From NCBI RefSeq assembly GCF_004365875.1, contig NZ_SODF01000002.1, positions 1 through 64,000 of the forward strand: DNA of 64,000 bases, written 5' to 3'. The notes under the pieces were generated by a model. It ran no database searches and was not told the origin of the DNA. It worked only from the letters and a program-made list of their open reading frames with translations. Made by a program: the position numbers and the translations under genes. The DNA is from Kribbella kalugense. GTDB taxonomy: Bacteria > Actinomycetota > Actinomycetes > Propionibacteriales > Kribbellaceae. Below, piece after piece: positions 1-8,166 of the stretch; position 1 is the stretch's first letter, and each line of letters starts with the position of its first letter.

Positions 1-57
1 GTGTGTGTCAAGTGTCGAAGATCCCGCAGGGACGCCGAAGGCGCACTTGACTCACAC
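1..57. repeat. Imperfect inverted repeat at the left edge
   Basis: The arms lie at 1-14 and 44-57 and pair over 14 positions with one mismatch, around a loop of about 29 bases that holds its own small TCCC/GGGA stem. It could be the foot of a terminator for a gene to the left of the window. There is no clear T-run, and the left arm touches the edge, so it may be longer than seen. Confidence 0.4.
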
Positions 58-106
58 CGCCACGACTAGCACCCTCACGCAGCCCGGAGACGCAACCACA
101 CCCCAT

Positions 107-350
107 CCGAAGGCCCCACCGAACCTCAGCACCCCCGAAGGCCCCACCGCCGCACGCCCGGCCCGAAAGCCCACCGCGGTACGCCGCACCGAACGCCGCC
201 GCCGCACGCCCGGCCCGAAGGCCCCACCGCCGCACGCCCGGCCCGAAGGCCCCACCGCCGCACGCCCGGCCCGAAGGCCTACGCCGTACCCCGGCCCGAA
301 GGCCACCGCCATGCCCCCGATCCGAAGGCCCCACCGCCGTACGCCGGTCC
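107..350. repeat. Degenerate 28-bp-period tandem repeat field
   Basis: The core CCGAAGGCCCCACCG recurs at 107, 135, 215 and 243, with decayed copies near 271, 297 and 322. The best-preserved part (203-279) has an exact 28-base period. Many units contain GGCC-CGAA-GGCC, a four-base-pair stem with a CGAA loop, so RNA from either strand would form a string of mini-hairpins. Because 28 is not a multiple of three, the array cannot encode a regular peptide repeat, and the proline/arginine-rich frames across it are artefacts. There are no unique spacers, so it is not a CRISPR. No gene is seen in 1-357. Confidence 0.7.
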
Positions 351-357
351 GGAGGGC

Positions 358-549
358 TCAGCGCCGTACGCCGGGGCTTGGTGCGATCGAGACCGGGTCA
401 TTAGTCGTGTCGAGGCCCGGGAACCGGCGGCGCATGGCGGCTTCGTAGCGGGTGGCTGCGGGTGGGTCGCCGATGTACTCGGCGATCTGATGTGGGCCGA
501 ACCACAGCCGGACCCGCCGGCGCGGCGGAAAGCTCCCTGGCGCATGCAC
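358..549 (-). CDS. Small hypothetical protein, 63 aa, possibly a remnant
   Basis: I do not recognise this protein. The middle has ordinary protein composition (WFGPHQIAEYIGDPPA near residues 16-31, then a basic RYEAAMRRRFPG stretch), unlike the other frames here. It lies 34 bases downstream of the P450 stop and on the same strand, so it may be the last gene of the biotin operon. The ATG lacks an obvious ribosome binding site and the C-terminus runs up to the repeat field. It could therefore be the surviving end of a longer gene. Confidence 0.4.
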   Translation of the reverse strand: MHAPGSFPPRRRVRLWFGPHQIAEYIGDPPAATRYEAAMRRRFPGLDTTNDPVSIAPSPGVRR

Positions 550-583
550 AGGTGGACGCTAGCGACGGCAGTTGTCGCCCCTG

Positions 584-1648
584 TTACTCCTCGTTACGAA
601 TCGAAGTCACCAGCAGACGCTTCGGCGCCCGGAACGAAAGCAGATCGATCATCGGCGGCCGCTCGACGAGTCGTACGCCGCCCAACAGATCGCCCGCGGC
701 TTCGAGAGCAACTCGAGCCTCCATCCGAGCCAACCCGGCACCCAAGCACCGATGCACCCCGATCCCGAAGGCCAGATCCGCCGATCCCCCATGCCCAGAC
801 AACCCGAGGAGCACAGGCGCACCCGCCGGCAACTCCACCTCACCAACGACCGCAGGCCGAGCGGCAACACGCCGCCAAGTAGGCACCGACGACGCCTCGC
901 GGAGCACCTCTTCGACGAGCTCAGCAGACTCAACCCGCTGGCCGAGGGACCGATGAAACAAGGTGGAGATGAGCTGAGTGGTGGTTTCCTGACCAGCGAT
1001 CAGAAGGAAGTACCCGACCGCGCAGACCTCTTCATCGGTCAGCCCCAGCTCGACCAGTACCCCGAACAGGTCGTCAGCCGGCGCCTCGCGAGCAGCCGCC
1101 GTCCGCGACCGCAGCCAGCCGTAGAACTCGGCCGCGCTATAAGCCAACTCCAACTGCCGGTCCTCCCCAGGCCACCCCCAGAACAGCTCCAACGAGTCCA
1201 GACTCCACGCCTTCAACGCAGGTACGTCGACCTCCCTCAACCCGAGCAGATCGAGTACCACGAAAGCCGGCGGCTCAGCAGCCACCGCCTGAACCAAATC
1301 AACCTGCTGCCCAACTGCAAGAGCTGCAGCGGCCGACCCGACCCGCGCACTCACCAGCTCCCGCGCCAACACCTCAGCCGCAGCCACCCGAGCCGGACTA
1401 AAGAACCGCGCCACAGCAGCGCGAATCGGCCGATGCGACTCCCCCGCGTTGTTGGCCAACGTCGGCGGCAGCGCGAACCCGACCCCCGACAACACCCGCA
1501 ACGCCTTCACCGACAGCGGAGTATGCGCGAGTACGGCGTTATCCGGCCGGAAAGTCTCCGGGTCCAGCAGCACCTCTCGCGCCAGAGCCGGATCATCAAC
1601 GACCCAGTAGCCCAGCTCCTCGTCGTACCGGGCCGGACATCCGCTCAC
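584..1648 (-). CDS. Cytochrome P450, BioI-like by context, shortened
   Basis: This is a haem-thiolate monooxygenase of 354 aa. Visible motifs are the I-helix AGQETT (residues 218-223), the K-helix ExxR (E247-R250) and the haem loop [10 protein letters not shown] with ligand Cys301. It is shorter than the usual 390-410 aa. The meander that normally separates the K-helix strand from the haem loop (the NRDP...DPDRFD region) is almost absent: [19 protein letters not shown] runs straight in. The start overlaps the bioD stop (ATGA), so the two are translationally coupled. In Bacillus, the P450 BioI cleaves acyl-ACP to supply the pimeloyl chain for biotin. The operon position suggests a similar role here, but this is inference. 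The deletion could also mean lost activity. Confidence 0.85.
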   Translation of the reverse strand: MSGCPARYDEELGYWVVDDPALAREVLLDPETFRPDNAVLAHTPLSVKALRVLSGVGFALPPTLANNAGESHRPIRAAVARFFSPARVAAAEVLARELVSARVGSAAAALAVGQQVDLVQAVAAEPPAFVVLDLLGLREVDVPALKAWSLDSLELFWGWPGEDRQLELAYSAAEFYGWLRSRTAAAREAPADDLFGVLVELGLTDEEVCAVGYFLLIAGQETTTQLISTLFHRSLGQRVESAELVEEVLREASSVPTWRRVAARPAVVGEVELPAGAPVLLGLSGHGGSADLAFGIGVHRCLGAGLARMEARVALEAAGDLLGGVRLVERPPMIDLLSFRAPKRLLVTSIRNEE

Positions 1649-2301
1649 TCAAACCATCCCGGCACCGCCGCCGTGAACTCCGCCCGACCCCACTCCCCAA
1701 CCCCGGCCGGGATCCGCCCGATCACCGGGACTCCAGTCGTCGCCGGGAGGTCCTCCAGGTTGCATCGCTCGGCCAGGTCGGGCGAAACCGGCCAGGCGCC
1801 GATCACCAGGCCCTCGACCGGCAGCCCGCGCGCCCGGAGCGCCTCCACGGTCAGCCCGGTGTGGTTCAACGTGCCGAGCCCGGCGCGAGTCACCACCACG
1901 AACCGGAACGGCGTGGTCAGGTGCTCAGCGAGATCCGCGAGATTGTTGCCGTCAGCATCGAGCCCGACCAGCAGTCCGCCGGCGCCTTCGACCAGCACTG
2001 TGTCGTAGGTCCGCGCGAACTCGTCGATCGACTTCGCGTACTCCTCAACCGACGGAAGGTCGATCCCGGCTCGCCGTGCCGCGGTAGTAGGCGCGAGCGG
2101 TTCAGGCAGCCGAACGCCTTCGTGGAGCGCGGTCAGCCCGGTGAGCCGCTCGACCTCGGCAAGATCGCCCGGCTCGTCAGGTCCCACGCCGGTCTGCGCG
2201 GGTTTGACCACGACTACGGATTCGCCCGCCCGCACAGCGAGAGCGGCAGTGGTGATCGTCTTGCCGATATCGGTGTCGGTGCCGGTGACAAGAATGATCA
2301 C
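1645..2301 (-). CDS. bioD: Dethiobiotin synthetase
   Basis: BioD closes the ureido ring of dethiobiotin from 7,8-diaminopelargonate, CO2 and ATP. It is 218 aa, normal for the family. The P-loop is near the N-terminus ([11 protein letters not shown], about residues 5-15), followed by KPAQTG (about 37-42) and VEGAGGLLV (about 104-112), both typical of BioD. The frame stays open far upstream, but the true start is the GTG at 2299-2301: it overlaps the bioF stop as GTGA and leads straight into the first beta strand and P-loop. It is the third gene of bioA-bioF-bioD-P450. Confidence 0.93.
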   Translation of the reverse strand: MIILVTGTDTDIGKTITTAALAVRAGESVVVVKPAQTGVGPDEPGDLAEVERLTGLTALHEGVRLPEPLAPTTAARRAGIDLPSVEEYAKSIDEFARTYDTVLVEGAGGLLVGLDADGNNLADLAEHLTTPFRFVVVTRAGLGTLNHTGLTVEALRARGLPVEGLVIGAWPVSPDLAERCNLEDLPATTGVPVIGRIPAGVGEWGRAEFTAAVPGWFE

Positions 2302-3419
2302 GAGACCTGGCCGATCGCGTCGACGATCACCGCGCACGCGCGATCGAGGTCCGCCGCGGACAACCCGGCGTTCGCGGTGAGCCGCAACCGAGAGATGCCA
2401 TCGGGGACGGACGGCGGACGGAAGCTTCCGACCCGTACGCCGTTGTCCAGGCACAACTCGGCCGCCCGGACGGTCTCTCGCGGACCAGGCATCGGAACCG
2501 ACACAACCGCACCGGATGACGGCGGTACCCCACAAGCAGCCGCAAGCCGGGCCGCCGCCGCGTGGACGGCTGCCGGGCGATCAGGCTCGGCCTGCAGAAC
2601 CCGCAAGGCGGCGAGGGCGGCAGCGCACGCGGCCGGGTTGAGGCCGGTGTCGTAGATGAACGGCCGCGCTCGGTTGATGAGGTGATCACGCAACAATCGC
2701 GGCCCGAGCACGGCCCCGCCCTGCGATGCCATCGACTTGGACATCGTCATCGTGACGACGACATGGTCCAGACCTGCCAGCCCCGACGCATGAACCGAAC
2801 CATGACCGCCACCGGTCACGCCAAGGCCGTGGGCCTCATCCACGAGGAGCAGAGCGTCGTTGTCGAGGGCAACGGCAGCTAGATCGACCAACGGCGCTTT
2901 GTCGCTGAGCACGCTGAACACCGACTCGGTCATCACCACCGCATGCGGTTCGTTGCGCTCAGCAAGTACCTTCTCGACGGCCTCGAGATCGTTGTGCGGG
3001 ACAACCTCCACCCGCGACCGGGACAGGCGGCAAGCGTCCACCAGCGAGGCATGAATGTGCTCGTCGGAAACCAGCAGCGTCCCGGGTCCGCCGAGGGCGG
3101 TGACGACACCGAGGTTGGCCAGGTAGCCCGACGAGAACACCAGCGCGGATTCCTGCCCCGCATAGGCGGCCAGCTCGGATTCGAGTTCTTCGTGCAACGC
3201 CGTCGTACCCGTAACCAGGCGGGACGCTGTCGATCCGGTGCCCCACCTTTGAATAGCCTCGGCGGCCGCGGCGATGACTCGCGAGTCTGTGGACAGGCCG
3301 AGGTAATCGTTGCCAGCAAGGTCGATCAGGTCGTCGTCCGCGGCCCGCGCATGCAGCCGCCGGGTGAGACCACGTGCTTCCAATGCAGCCGCCTTCGGCG
3401 CGAGCCAGTCCTCCAGCAT
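2298..3419 (-). CDS. bioF: 8-amino-7-oxononanoate synthase
   Basis: BioF is a PLP enzyme that condenses a pimeloyl thioester with L-alanine to give 8-amino-7-oxononanoate. It is 373 aa. The alpha-oxoamine synthase landmarks are NDYLGL (38-43), the cofactor-binding D194-E-A-H197 and the Schiff-base lysine K228 in [11 protein letters not shown]. The ATG at 3417-3419 overlaps the bioA stop by one base (TGATG); upstream extensions in this frame are arginine-rich shadow of bioA. Its acyl donor is the open question of this pathway, hence the interest of the P450 in the same operon. Confidence 0.93.
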   Translation of the reverse strand: MLEDWLAPKAAALEARGLTRRLHARAADDDLIDLAGNDYLGLSTDSRVIAAAAEAIQRWGTGSTASRLVTGTTALHEELESELAAYAGQESALVFSSGYLANLGVVTALGGPGTLLVSDEHIHASLVDACRLSRSRVEVVPHNDLEAVEKVLAERNEPHAVVMTESVFSVLSDKAPLVDLAAVALDNDALLLVDEAHGLGVTGGGHGSVHASGLAGLDHVVVTMTMSKSMASQGGAVLGPRLLRDHLINRARPFIYDTGLNPAACAAALAALRVLQAEPDRPAAVHAAAARLAAACGVPPSSGAVVSVPMPGPRETVRAAELCLDNGVRVGSFRPPSVPDGISRLRLTANAGLSAADLDRACAVIVDAIGQVS

Positions 3420-4732
3420 CAGCCGGCCTCCTCGACCGCACCCGTGATCGCCGCCGCGATCGTGGCGATGTCCTCGTCGGTGCACACGTACGGCGGCATG
3501 GTGTAAACGAGATCGCGGAACGGCCGCACCCACACCCCACGCCGCAACGCCGCCTCCGTCAGCCGCGGCAGATCCACCGGCCCACCGAGCTGTACGACGC
3601 CAACCGCGCCGAGCACCCGTACGTCCTTCACCGCCGGCAACATTCGGGCAGCATCCAGACCCGACGAGAGCCCTGCAGAAATCGCGGCTACCCGAGCAGA
3701 CCAGTCCTGAGACAGCAGCAGGTCGATCGAGGCGAGCGCGACCGAACAGGCAAGTGGATTGGCCATGAACGTCGGGCCGTGCATCAACGCACCGCCCGGC
3801 CCATCAGAGACCGTCTGCGCGACTTCCGTCGTACACAGCATCGCCGCCAGCGACAGGTAGCCGCCGGTCAACGCCTTGCCGACACACAGGATGTCCGGAT
3901 CGACGCCCGCGTGTTCGGAGGCGAAGAGCGTGCCGGTGCGCCCGAAGCCGGTGGCGATCTCGTCCAGGATCAGCAGGAACCCGTGGCGATCGGCGAGCTC
4001 ACGCAGTACCCGCAGGCAGGCGGGACTGTACGGATACATGCCGCCGGCGCCCTGCAGCACCGGCTCGACGATGATCCCCGCGATCTCCCCGGCATGCTGG
4101 TCGGCGAGCGCCCCAACAGCATCACTCCAAGCCTGCAGCTCCGGATCGTCAGCCGGCCGGTCGAACCCGGCCGGCGGCTGGGGCCCGAACACCTGTTCCT
4201 GCAGCGCGCCGGTGAACAGCGAATGCATCCCGTTCACCGGGTCGCAGACGCTCATCGGCGCGAAGGTGTCCCCGTGGTACCCGCCCCGGACGGTCAGCAT
4301 CCGGGTCCGGCCGTTGTTGCCTCGGGCAACCTGGTACTGCAGCGAGAGCTTGATCGCGACCTCGACCGAGACTGACCCCGAGTCGCAGAAGAAGACATGT
4401 TGCAGCGGTGCAGGCGTGATCTCCACCAGCCGCTCGGCCAGCCGGATCGCCGGTTCGTGGGTCAGCCCACCGAACATCACGTGACTGAAGTCGTCGACCT
4501 GGCTCTTCACCGCCGCGTCCAGCACCGGGTTCCGGTAGCCGTGGATCATGCACCACCACGACGCCATCGCGTCGATTGCCTCGACGGTCCCACCGGCGCC
4601 GTCGTCCAGCCGCAGCCGTACGCCGGACGCGCCCCGAACCATCCGCACCGGCGACGGCTCGGTCAGCGACGAGTACGGATGCCAGAGCAACTCCGCGTCC
4701 CGCTGTAGCCGCGCATCAACCGACTGTGACAC
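3419..4732 (-). CDS. bioA: Adenosylmethionine-8-amino-7-oxononanoate aminotransferase
   Basis: BioA is a PLP aminotransferase that uses S-adenosylmethionine as amino donor to make 7,8-diaminopelargonate. It is 437 aa, full length. It has the BioA-specific WHPYSSL near the N-terminus (17-23), SWWCMIHGYRNP (58-69), the PLP aspartate in DEIATGFGRTG (D257) and lysine K286 in CVGKALTGGY. It is the first gene of the bioA-F-D-P450 operon. Ninety bases separate it from the zeta-like gene upstream; I could not make out a convincing BirA or BioQ operator there. Confidence 0.94.
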   Translation of the reverse strand: MSQSVDARLQRDAELLWHPYSSLTEPSPVRMVRGASGVRLRLDDGAGGTVEAIDAMASWWCMIHGYRNPVLDAAVKSQVDDFSHVMFGGLTHEPAIRLAERLVEITPAPLQHVFFCDSGSVSVEVAIKLSLQYQVARGNNGRTRMLTVRGGYHGDTFAPMSVCDPVNGMHSLFTGALQEQVFGPQPPAGFDRPADDPELQAWSDAVGALADQHAGEIAGIIVEPVLQGAGGMYPYSPACLRVLRELADRHGFLLILDEIATGFGRTGTLFASEHAGVDPDILCVGKALTGGYLSLAAMLCTTEVAQTVSDGPGGALMHGPTFMANPLACSVALASIDLLLSQDWSARVAAISAGLSSGLDAARMLPAVKDVRVLGAVGVVQLGGPVDLPRLTEAALRRGVWVRPFRDLVYTMPPYVCTDEDIATIAAAITGAVEEAG

Positions 4733-4822
4733 CGTCCCCTGCCTTCATCCCGAGGATTCACCACGGTAATCGCTGGCCGCCGGTACCGACGGCCCGGGTG
4801 GTCAGGATGTGGGCGACGTCTC

Positions 4823-5779
4823 CTACTGCTGCTGCCCAGCCGTTGCGATATGCAACGTCACGGCGTCGGGATGCAACCGCGACCGCGCCATCGCGGTCAC
4901 CATCTTTCCGCCCTCCACCGACTCGTCCCGAATCCACTGCACCGGCGCCGCCAGCCCGATCCGGGCGGTCTGGGAGGCGGTCTCCAGGAAGTTCCGCGAC
5001 TCCACGACCGTCCAGGGACGGTCGCGCTCGTAGGTGATCGCCTCGGCGGTCCGCACCGGTCCCTGCCACTGGCCGTCGGCCGTGCGCTGATTGCCGTACA
5101 GCAGTTGCCCGTCCGGACGCAGTACGGCGACCCGGTCGGCCCACTCGCCCGCATCGATCAGCTCGGCGGCCCGCAGTACACCTGCACAGCCGGCGTCGTG
5201 GACACCCGGCGGCACCAGCCGGGCGAAACCGTAGGCCTCCAGTCCGCGCAGGTGCCGCTCGAGGACACCGAGGCGACTGAGGACCTCGGTCACCGCGAGG
5301 ATCGCAACCTCGACCTGGAAGCCGGCCGCCTGGAAGCGCCGTCCCGAGTCGGCGAAGGCGTCGACGTCGAGGAACTCGGTCTCGACGATCGCGTCGTACC
5401 GCTGCTCGATCACGTAAGCCTCGGCCATCGCGTACCAGCGCTGGCCATCGGCTTCGACGCCCTGGTCGGGCGTTGGCGCTACGTCCGCGATCGGCCGGTA
5501 GAAGCGTGGATGGTACGGCTCGTAGGCGGCCGGGTTGAGGACGACGGGACAGCTCCGGCGGCGCAGGATCGCGGCAACGAGAGCGGTCATCGTGGCCTTG
5601 CCGTCGCCGGGCTGACCACCGACGAACACCACGACCGGCTGCTCCTGCCGGGTCCCGGCGAGCTGGTCGGGCACGATCAGCTCGCGGAAGATCCGAGCGC
5701 TCTCCCCCGCGTCCAGCAACTCCCGATCCAGCAACTCCCGGTCAGCGGCTTCCGCCCCGGTCCCCCACGGACTCGTCAC
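4823..5779 (-). CDS. Zeta-toxin-like P-loop kinase
   Basis: This 318-aa protein resembles the zeta toxin family, kinases that phosphorylate UDP-N-acetyl sugars in epsilon-zeta systems. Signs are a central P-loop after a strongly hydrophobic strand (VVVFVGGQPGDGKATM, residues 49-64), a following NPAAYEPYHPRFY (about 82-94) that matches the zeta substrate loop in position, and an arginine-rich middle. Oddly, the residue after the P-loop lysine, normally Ser/Thr for Mg2+, is Ala62, with Thr63 next. It starts with GTG two bases after the stop of the acidic-tailed gene, so the two form a pair. It may be a housekeeping kinase of the family rather than a toxin. Confidence 0.7.
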   Translation of the reverse strand: MTSPWGTGAEAADRELLDRELLDAGESARIFRELIVPDQLAGTRQEQPVVVFVGGQPGDGKATMTALVAAILRRRSCPVVLNPAAYEPYHPRFYRPIADVAPTPDQGVEADGQRWYAMAEAYVIEQRYDAIVETEFLDVDAFADSGRRFQAAGFQVEVAILAVTEVLSRLGVLERHLRGLEAYGFARLVPPGVHDAGCAGVLRAAELIDAGEWADRVAVLRPDGQLLYGNQRTADGQWQGPVRTAEAITYERDRPWTVVESRNFLETASQTARIGLAAPVQWIRDESVEGGKMVTAMARSRLHPDAVTLHIATAGQQQ

Positions 5780-5781
5780 GA

Positions 5782-6150
5782 CTACTCCAGCGTCCCGTCG
5801 TCTTCTTCCTCGTCTTCGTCGAGGTCGTCGGCTTCATCATCAGTGTCGTCATCAGCGTCTTCGTCGTCGTCTTCGTCATCGATGATGAGGAGGTCGTCGG
5901 CTTCTTTGCGGATCCGCTTGACCGCGCGGGTGTCCAGCGGGGTGAGCTCCTGCCCGCGCGCCGCCCAGGCCTGCTGTTCGGCCCGTCGGCTCTCGGCGAC
6001 ATCGGGTTCGGCAGCGGCTTCGTCGGTCGTGATCGGCCGGGCGTAGAAGCCGATCGCCTGCCGCACGCCCTCCTGCGCGATCTCGTACGCCATTGCCTCA
6101 GGTGACGACCAGCTCGCCGTACCGAGGCCGGTCAGCACGTTGACGGCCAT
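5782..6150 (-). CDS. Acidic-tailed protein, possible partner of the zeta-like kinase
   Basis: This 122-aa protein of unknown family has an N-terminal half that looks globular (MAVNVLTGLGTASW, then an AMAYEIAQEGVRQAIGFYARP helix region). It ends in a run of Asp/Glu from about residue 93, broken only by Thr, Leu and Ala. A GTG four codons upstream is an alternative start. It ends two bases before the zeta-like gene on the same strand, the usual position of a toxin's antidote gene. An acidic tail could bind the basic nucleotide-binding face of the kinase. It does not look like the known epsilon antitoxin, so this role is inference. Confidence 0.6.
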   Translation of the reverse strand: MAVNVLTGLGTASWSSPEAMAYEIAQEGVRQAIGFYARPITTDEAAAEPDVAESRRAEQQAWAARGQELTPLDTRAVKRIRKEADDLLIIDDEDDDEDADDDTDDEADDLDEDEEEDDGTLE

Positions 6151-6351
6151 GACGTTAACCACGCCGAAACGATAGCCGACGAGCCAGGTCAATTGCTCGC
6201 GCGACCACCTCGGTGTGAACGCAGAGTGAACCCTGGTCGTGGTTAATCTTCCGATGCTTCGAAGCAGTGGGGAACCGGCCGGCGGCATCCGACGTCTGCT
6301 GGAGACATGACCGATCACGAGCCGCACAGCTCGCGTCGAGAGGAGCATCAG

Positions 6352-6501
6352 ATGGCGTTCGGCGCCAAGGACAACAAGAGCACCGCCAAGGATCAGGGCA
6401 AGACCGAGAAGGGCGGGAAGGGCGGGAAGGGAACGACCCCGCGCGATCTGCCGATCCTGACCCCGGCCCGCCCGCCCAAGCGAGAGGGACAGGGCCGCTA
6501 G
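6352..6501 (+). CDS. Small basic protein, 49 aa
   Basis: A short protein rich in Lys and Gly (AKDNKSTAKDQGKTEKGGKG), ending in a Pro/Arg tail, with no hydrophobic core and therefore probably disordered. The ATG at 6352 has a good ribosome binding site (GAGAGGAG about 6 bases upstream). An ATG 45 bases earlier in frame is less likely. It is transcribed divergently from the zeta pair and is followed by a second small basic gene, so the two probably form a unit. Function is unknown; nucleic-acid or ribosome binding would suit the charge. Confidence 0.55.
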   Translation: MAFGAKDNKSTAKDQGKTEKGGKGGKGTTPRDLPILTPARPPKREGQGR

Positions 6502-6607
6502 CCTGCCCCGCCATCCACCGGCAGGCGACCGGTCCGCGCTTCGGACCGCCTGCTGGAACCGACCGATCATCTGCCGCGGCTCGCGGCTTCGACAGAAGGA
6601 ACCGGAT

Positions 6608-6796
6608 ATGCCGTTCAGCAAAAAGGGCAAAGACCAGAACCACGACACCAATCAGCGGGAGAGCAACCGGAACCGGCACGAGCAGGGCGCGTCCCGGAAG
6701 CAGGCCGACCAGGGCCGGTCCACCAACATCAACACTGAACGCGGCCGCAAGGCAGCTGCCGCGAAGAAGGCCGAAGGGAAGAAGAAAGGCAAGTAA
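6608..6796 (+). CDS. Small basic protein, 62 aa
   Basis: It starts MPFSKKGKDQNHDTNQ and ends in AAAAKKAEGKKKGK. It is very rich in Lys, Arg, Asn and Gln, with no hydrophobic stretch and almost certainly disordered. AAGGA lies 7 bases before the ATG. The tail resembles histone-like lysine/alanine-rich tails, but there is no folded domain. It lies 106 bases downstream of the other small basic gene on the same strand and converges on the miaA-like gene. Function unknown. Confidence 0.55.
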   Translation: MPFSKKGKDQNHDTNQRESNRNRHEQGASRKQADQGRSTNINTERGRKAAAAKKAEGKKKGK

Positions 6797-6869
6797 CTGC
6801 CGCTCGGGCACCGTGGACGGCAGCAGCGGCCGGGGCGGCCGCGGTGTGGTTTGCCCCGGCGCGCTGTTG

Positions 6870-7958
6870 CTAGCGGCGGCGGGAGCCGCGTTGGGGGTTG
6901 GGCCGGCCGGACTGGCCGGCGCGGCCCGGGCGACCGCCGGTGCGCTTGCCGCCGGAGTTGGCGGGCTTGCCTGCCGGGGCGCGGTCGGCCGGGGCGGCTT
7001 CGAGGGCGGACCTGACCACGTTGAAGGCATCGTTGGCGTTGCGGGCTGGGCGGACGCCGGTGAGTTTGGGGATGGCCGAGCGTTGGCGGCGGGTGTGGGT
7101 CTGGATGCGCTCGACGACGCGGGTTCGGACCTCGTCGAGGTCGGGGCCGGCCAGGTTCTCGACCGACTTGCCGCGGTCGATGGCGACGTCGAACCACTCG
7201 GTGTAGCCGTGGGTGTGGACGACCTGGTTCGGGGACTTCTGGCCGAGGCGGCGGTACTGCGTGAGTACGTCGTACCGCTCGTCGAGGCCGAGGACCTCGT
7301 CGCGGAGGCCGAGGTCGACCTGGTGGTCGTACGTCGCGGCGACGCGCTGGTCGATCTCGGTGGGCGAACGGTCGACCGAGAACACGACCTGCCGGGTGGC
7401 CGGCGCGACCGCCCGTTCCGGATCGTTGCCCATGGCACGCGCCAGTGCGTTGACGACCGCGTCGTAGTTGTTCTCGTGGATCTTCGCGGCGGCCTTCGGG
7501 TCGAGCCGGCTGAGCACCGCGTATGCGTCCTCAGCCATGCTCCGCGGGAAGTCACGGCGTACGGCGTTCCTCGCCTCGGCGACCGCGTCGACCTCCCAGC
7601 CCTCCAGCAGCGAGCGGACGTAGACACTCGTCCCGCCGACGATCACGGGGACTCCCCCGGACGCCCAGCACGCCTCCATGTGCTGCCGTGCCTCGGCGAC
7701 GAACGTCTCCAGCTCCAGCTTCCGCACCGGCTCGGTGACGTCGATCATCGTGTGCGGGATCCCGCGCATCTCTTCCGGCGTCGTCTTGCTGGTGCCGATG
7801 TCCATGTACCGGTACACCTGCCGCGAGTCCGCCGAGACGACCATCGGCGGCAGGCCGAGCTCGTCCCGGATCCGCAGGCAGAGGTCGACCGACACCGCGG
7901 TCTTGCCGGCTGAGGTCGGCCCGTAGAGGGCGACAAGCAGGCGCGGTACGTCGGTCAT
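6870..7958 (-). CDS. tRNA dimethylallyltransferase-like protein (MiaA family)
   Basis: MiaA enzymes transfer a dimethylallyl group to N6 of A37 in tRNAs that read U-initial codons. This 362-aa protein has the P-loop GPTSAGKT (13-20), the diphosphate/tRNA motif DSRQVYRYMDIGTSK (about 44-58), GGTSVYVRSLL (about 109-119) and a basic TRRQRSAIPKL region. It diverges from the canonical enzyme in several of these and carries a disordered Gly/Arg/Pro tail from about residue 325. It lies 19 bases downstream of bsaP in the bioB operon rather than in the usual miaA neighbourhood, so a second, divergent paralogue is likely. Prenylation of another adenine substrate cannot be excluded. Confidence 0.75.
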   Translation of the reverse strand: MTDVPRLLVALYGPTSAGKTAVSVDLCLRIRDELGLPPMVVSADSRQVYRYMDIGTSKTTPEEMRGIPHTMIDVTEPVRKLELETFVAEARQHMEACWASGGVPVIVGGTSVYVRSLLEGWEVDAVAEARNAVRRDFPRSMAEDAYAVLSRLDPKAAAKIHENNYDAVVNALARAMGNDPERAVAPATRQVVFSVDRSPTEIDQRVAATYDHQVDLGLRDEVLGLDERYDVLTQYRRLGQKSPNQVVHTHGYTEWFDVAIDRGKSVENLAGPDLDEVRTRVVERIQTHTRRQRSAIPKLTGVRPARNANDAFNVVRSALEAAPADRAPAGKPANSGGKRTGGRPGRAGQSGRPNPQRGSRRR

Positions 7959-7977
7959 GCGTCAACCCTAGCCGGGC

Positions 7978-8166
7978 TCAACCCGAGACCAGTTCACCGT
8001 GGACCGAGCAGCGGGCCGACCAGCCCAGCGGATGAACCTGGACGACCATCCTGCGCCGGCACTCGGCGCAGTACCGCGGAGGCTCCAGTTCGAGCGCCCG
8101 GCGGCAGTCCTCGTGACCGCCGTCGGTCAGCTCGCGACCGCAACGCCCGCAGTAGACCTCGGTCAC
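7978..8166 (-). CDS. bsaP: Biotin synthase auxiliary protein BsaP
   Basis: A 62-aa cysteine-rich protein encoded directly after bioB and coupled to it (start overlaps the bioB stop, ATGA). Cysteines and histidines form paired knuckles: C6xxC9, H18xxC21, C33xxC36 and C53xxH56. In mycobacteria, the small gene immediately downstream of bioB (Rv1590, BsaP) is needed for BioB to convert dethiobiotin to biotin. Same size class, same position and a metal-binding pattern support the call. Whether it carries zinc or an iron-sulfur cluster cannot be read from the sequence. Confidence 0.8.
   Translation of the reverse strand: MTEVYCGRCGRELTDGGHEDCRRALELEPPRYCAECRRRMVVQVHPLGWSARCSVHGELVSG

Noticed and set aside
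107..350. CRISPR array
   Set aside because: The repeats follow each other directly with no unique spacers, and no cas genes are near.
5..448. A 147-codon plus-strand frame and similar minus-strand frames over the left repeat field
   Set aside because: They are Pro/Arg/Ala low-complexity readings of a 28-bp repeat whose period is not a multiple of three; no ribosome binding site or third-position bias supports them.
572..2008. A 478-codon plus-strand frame
   Set aside because: It is antisense to the P450 and bioD; the product is Gln/Arg/Pro-rich with no motif.
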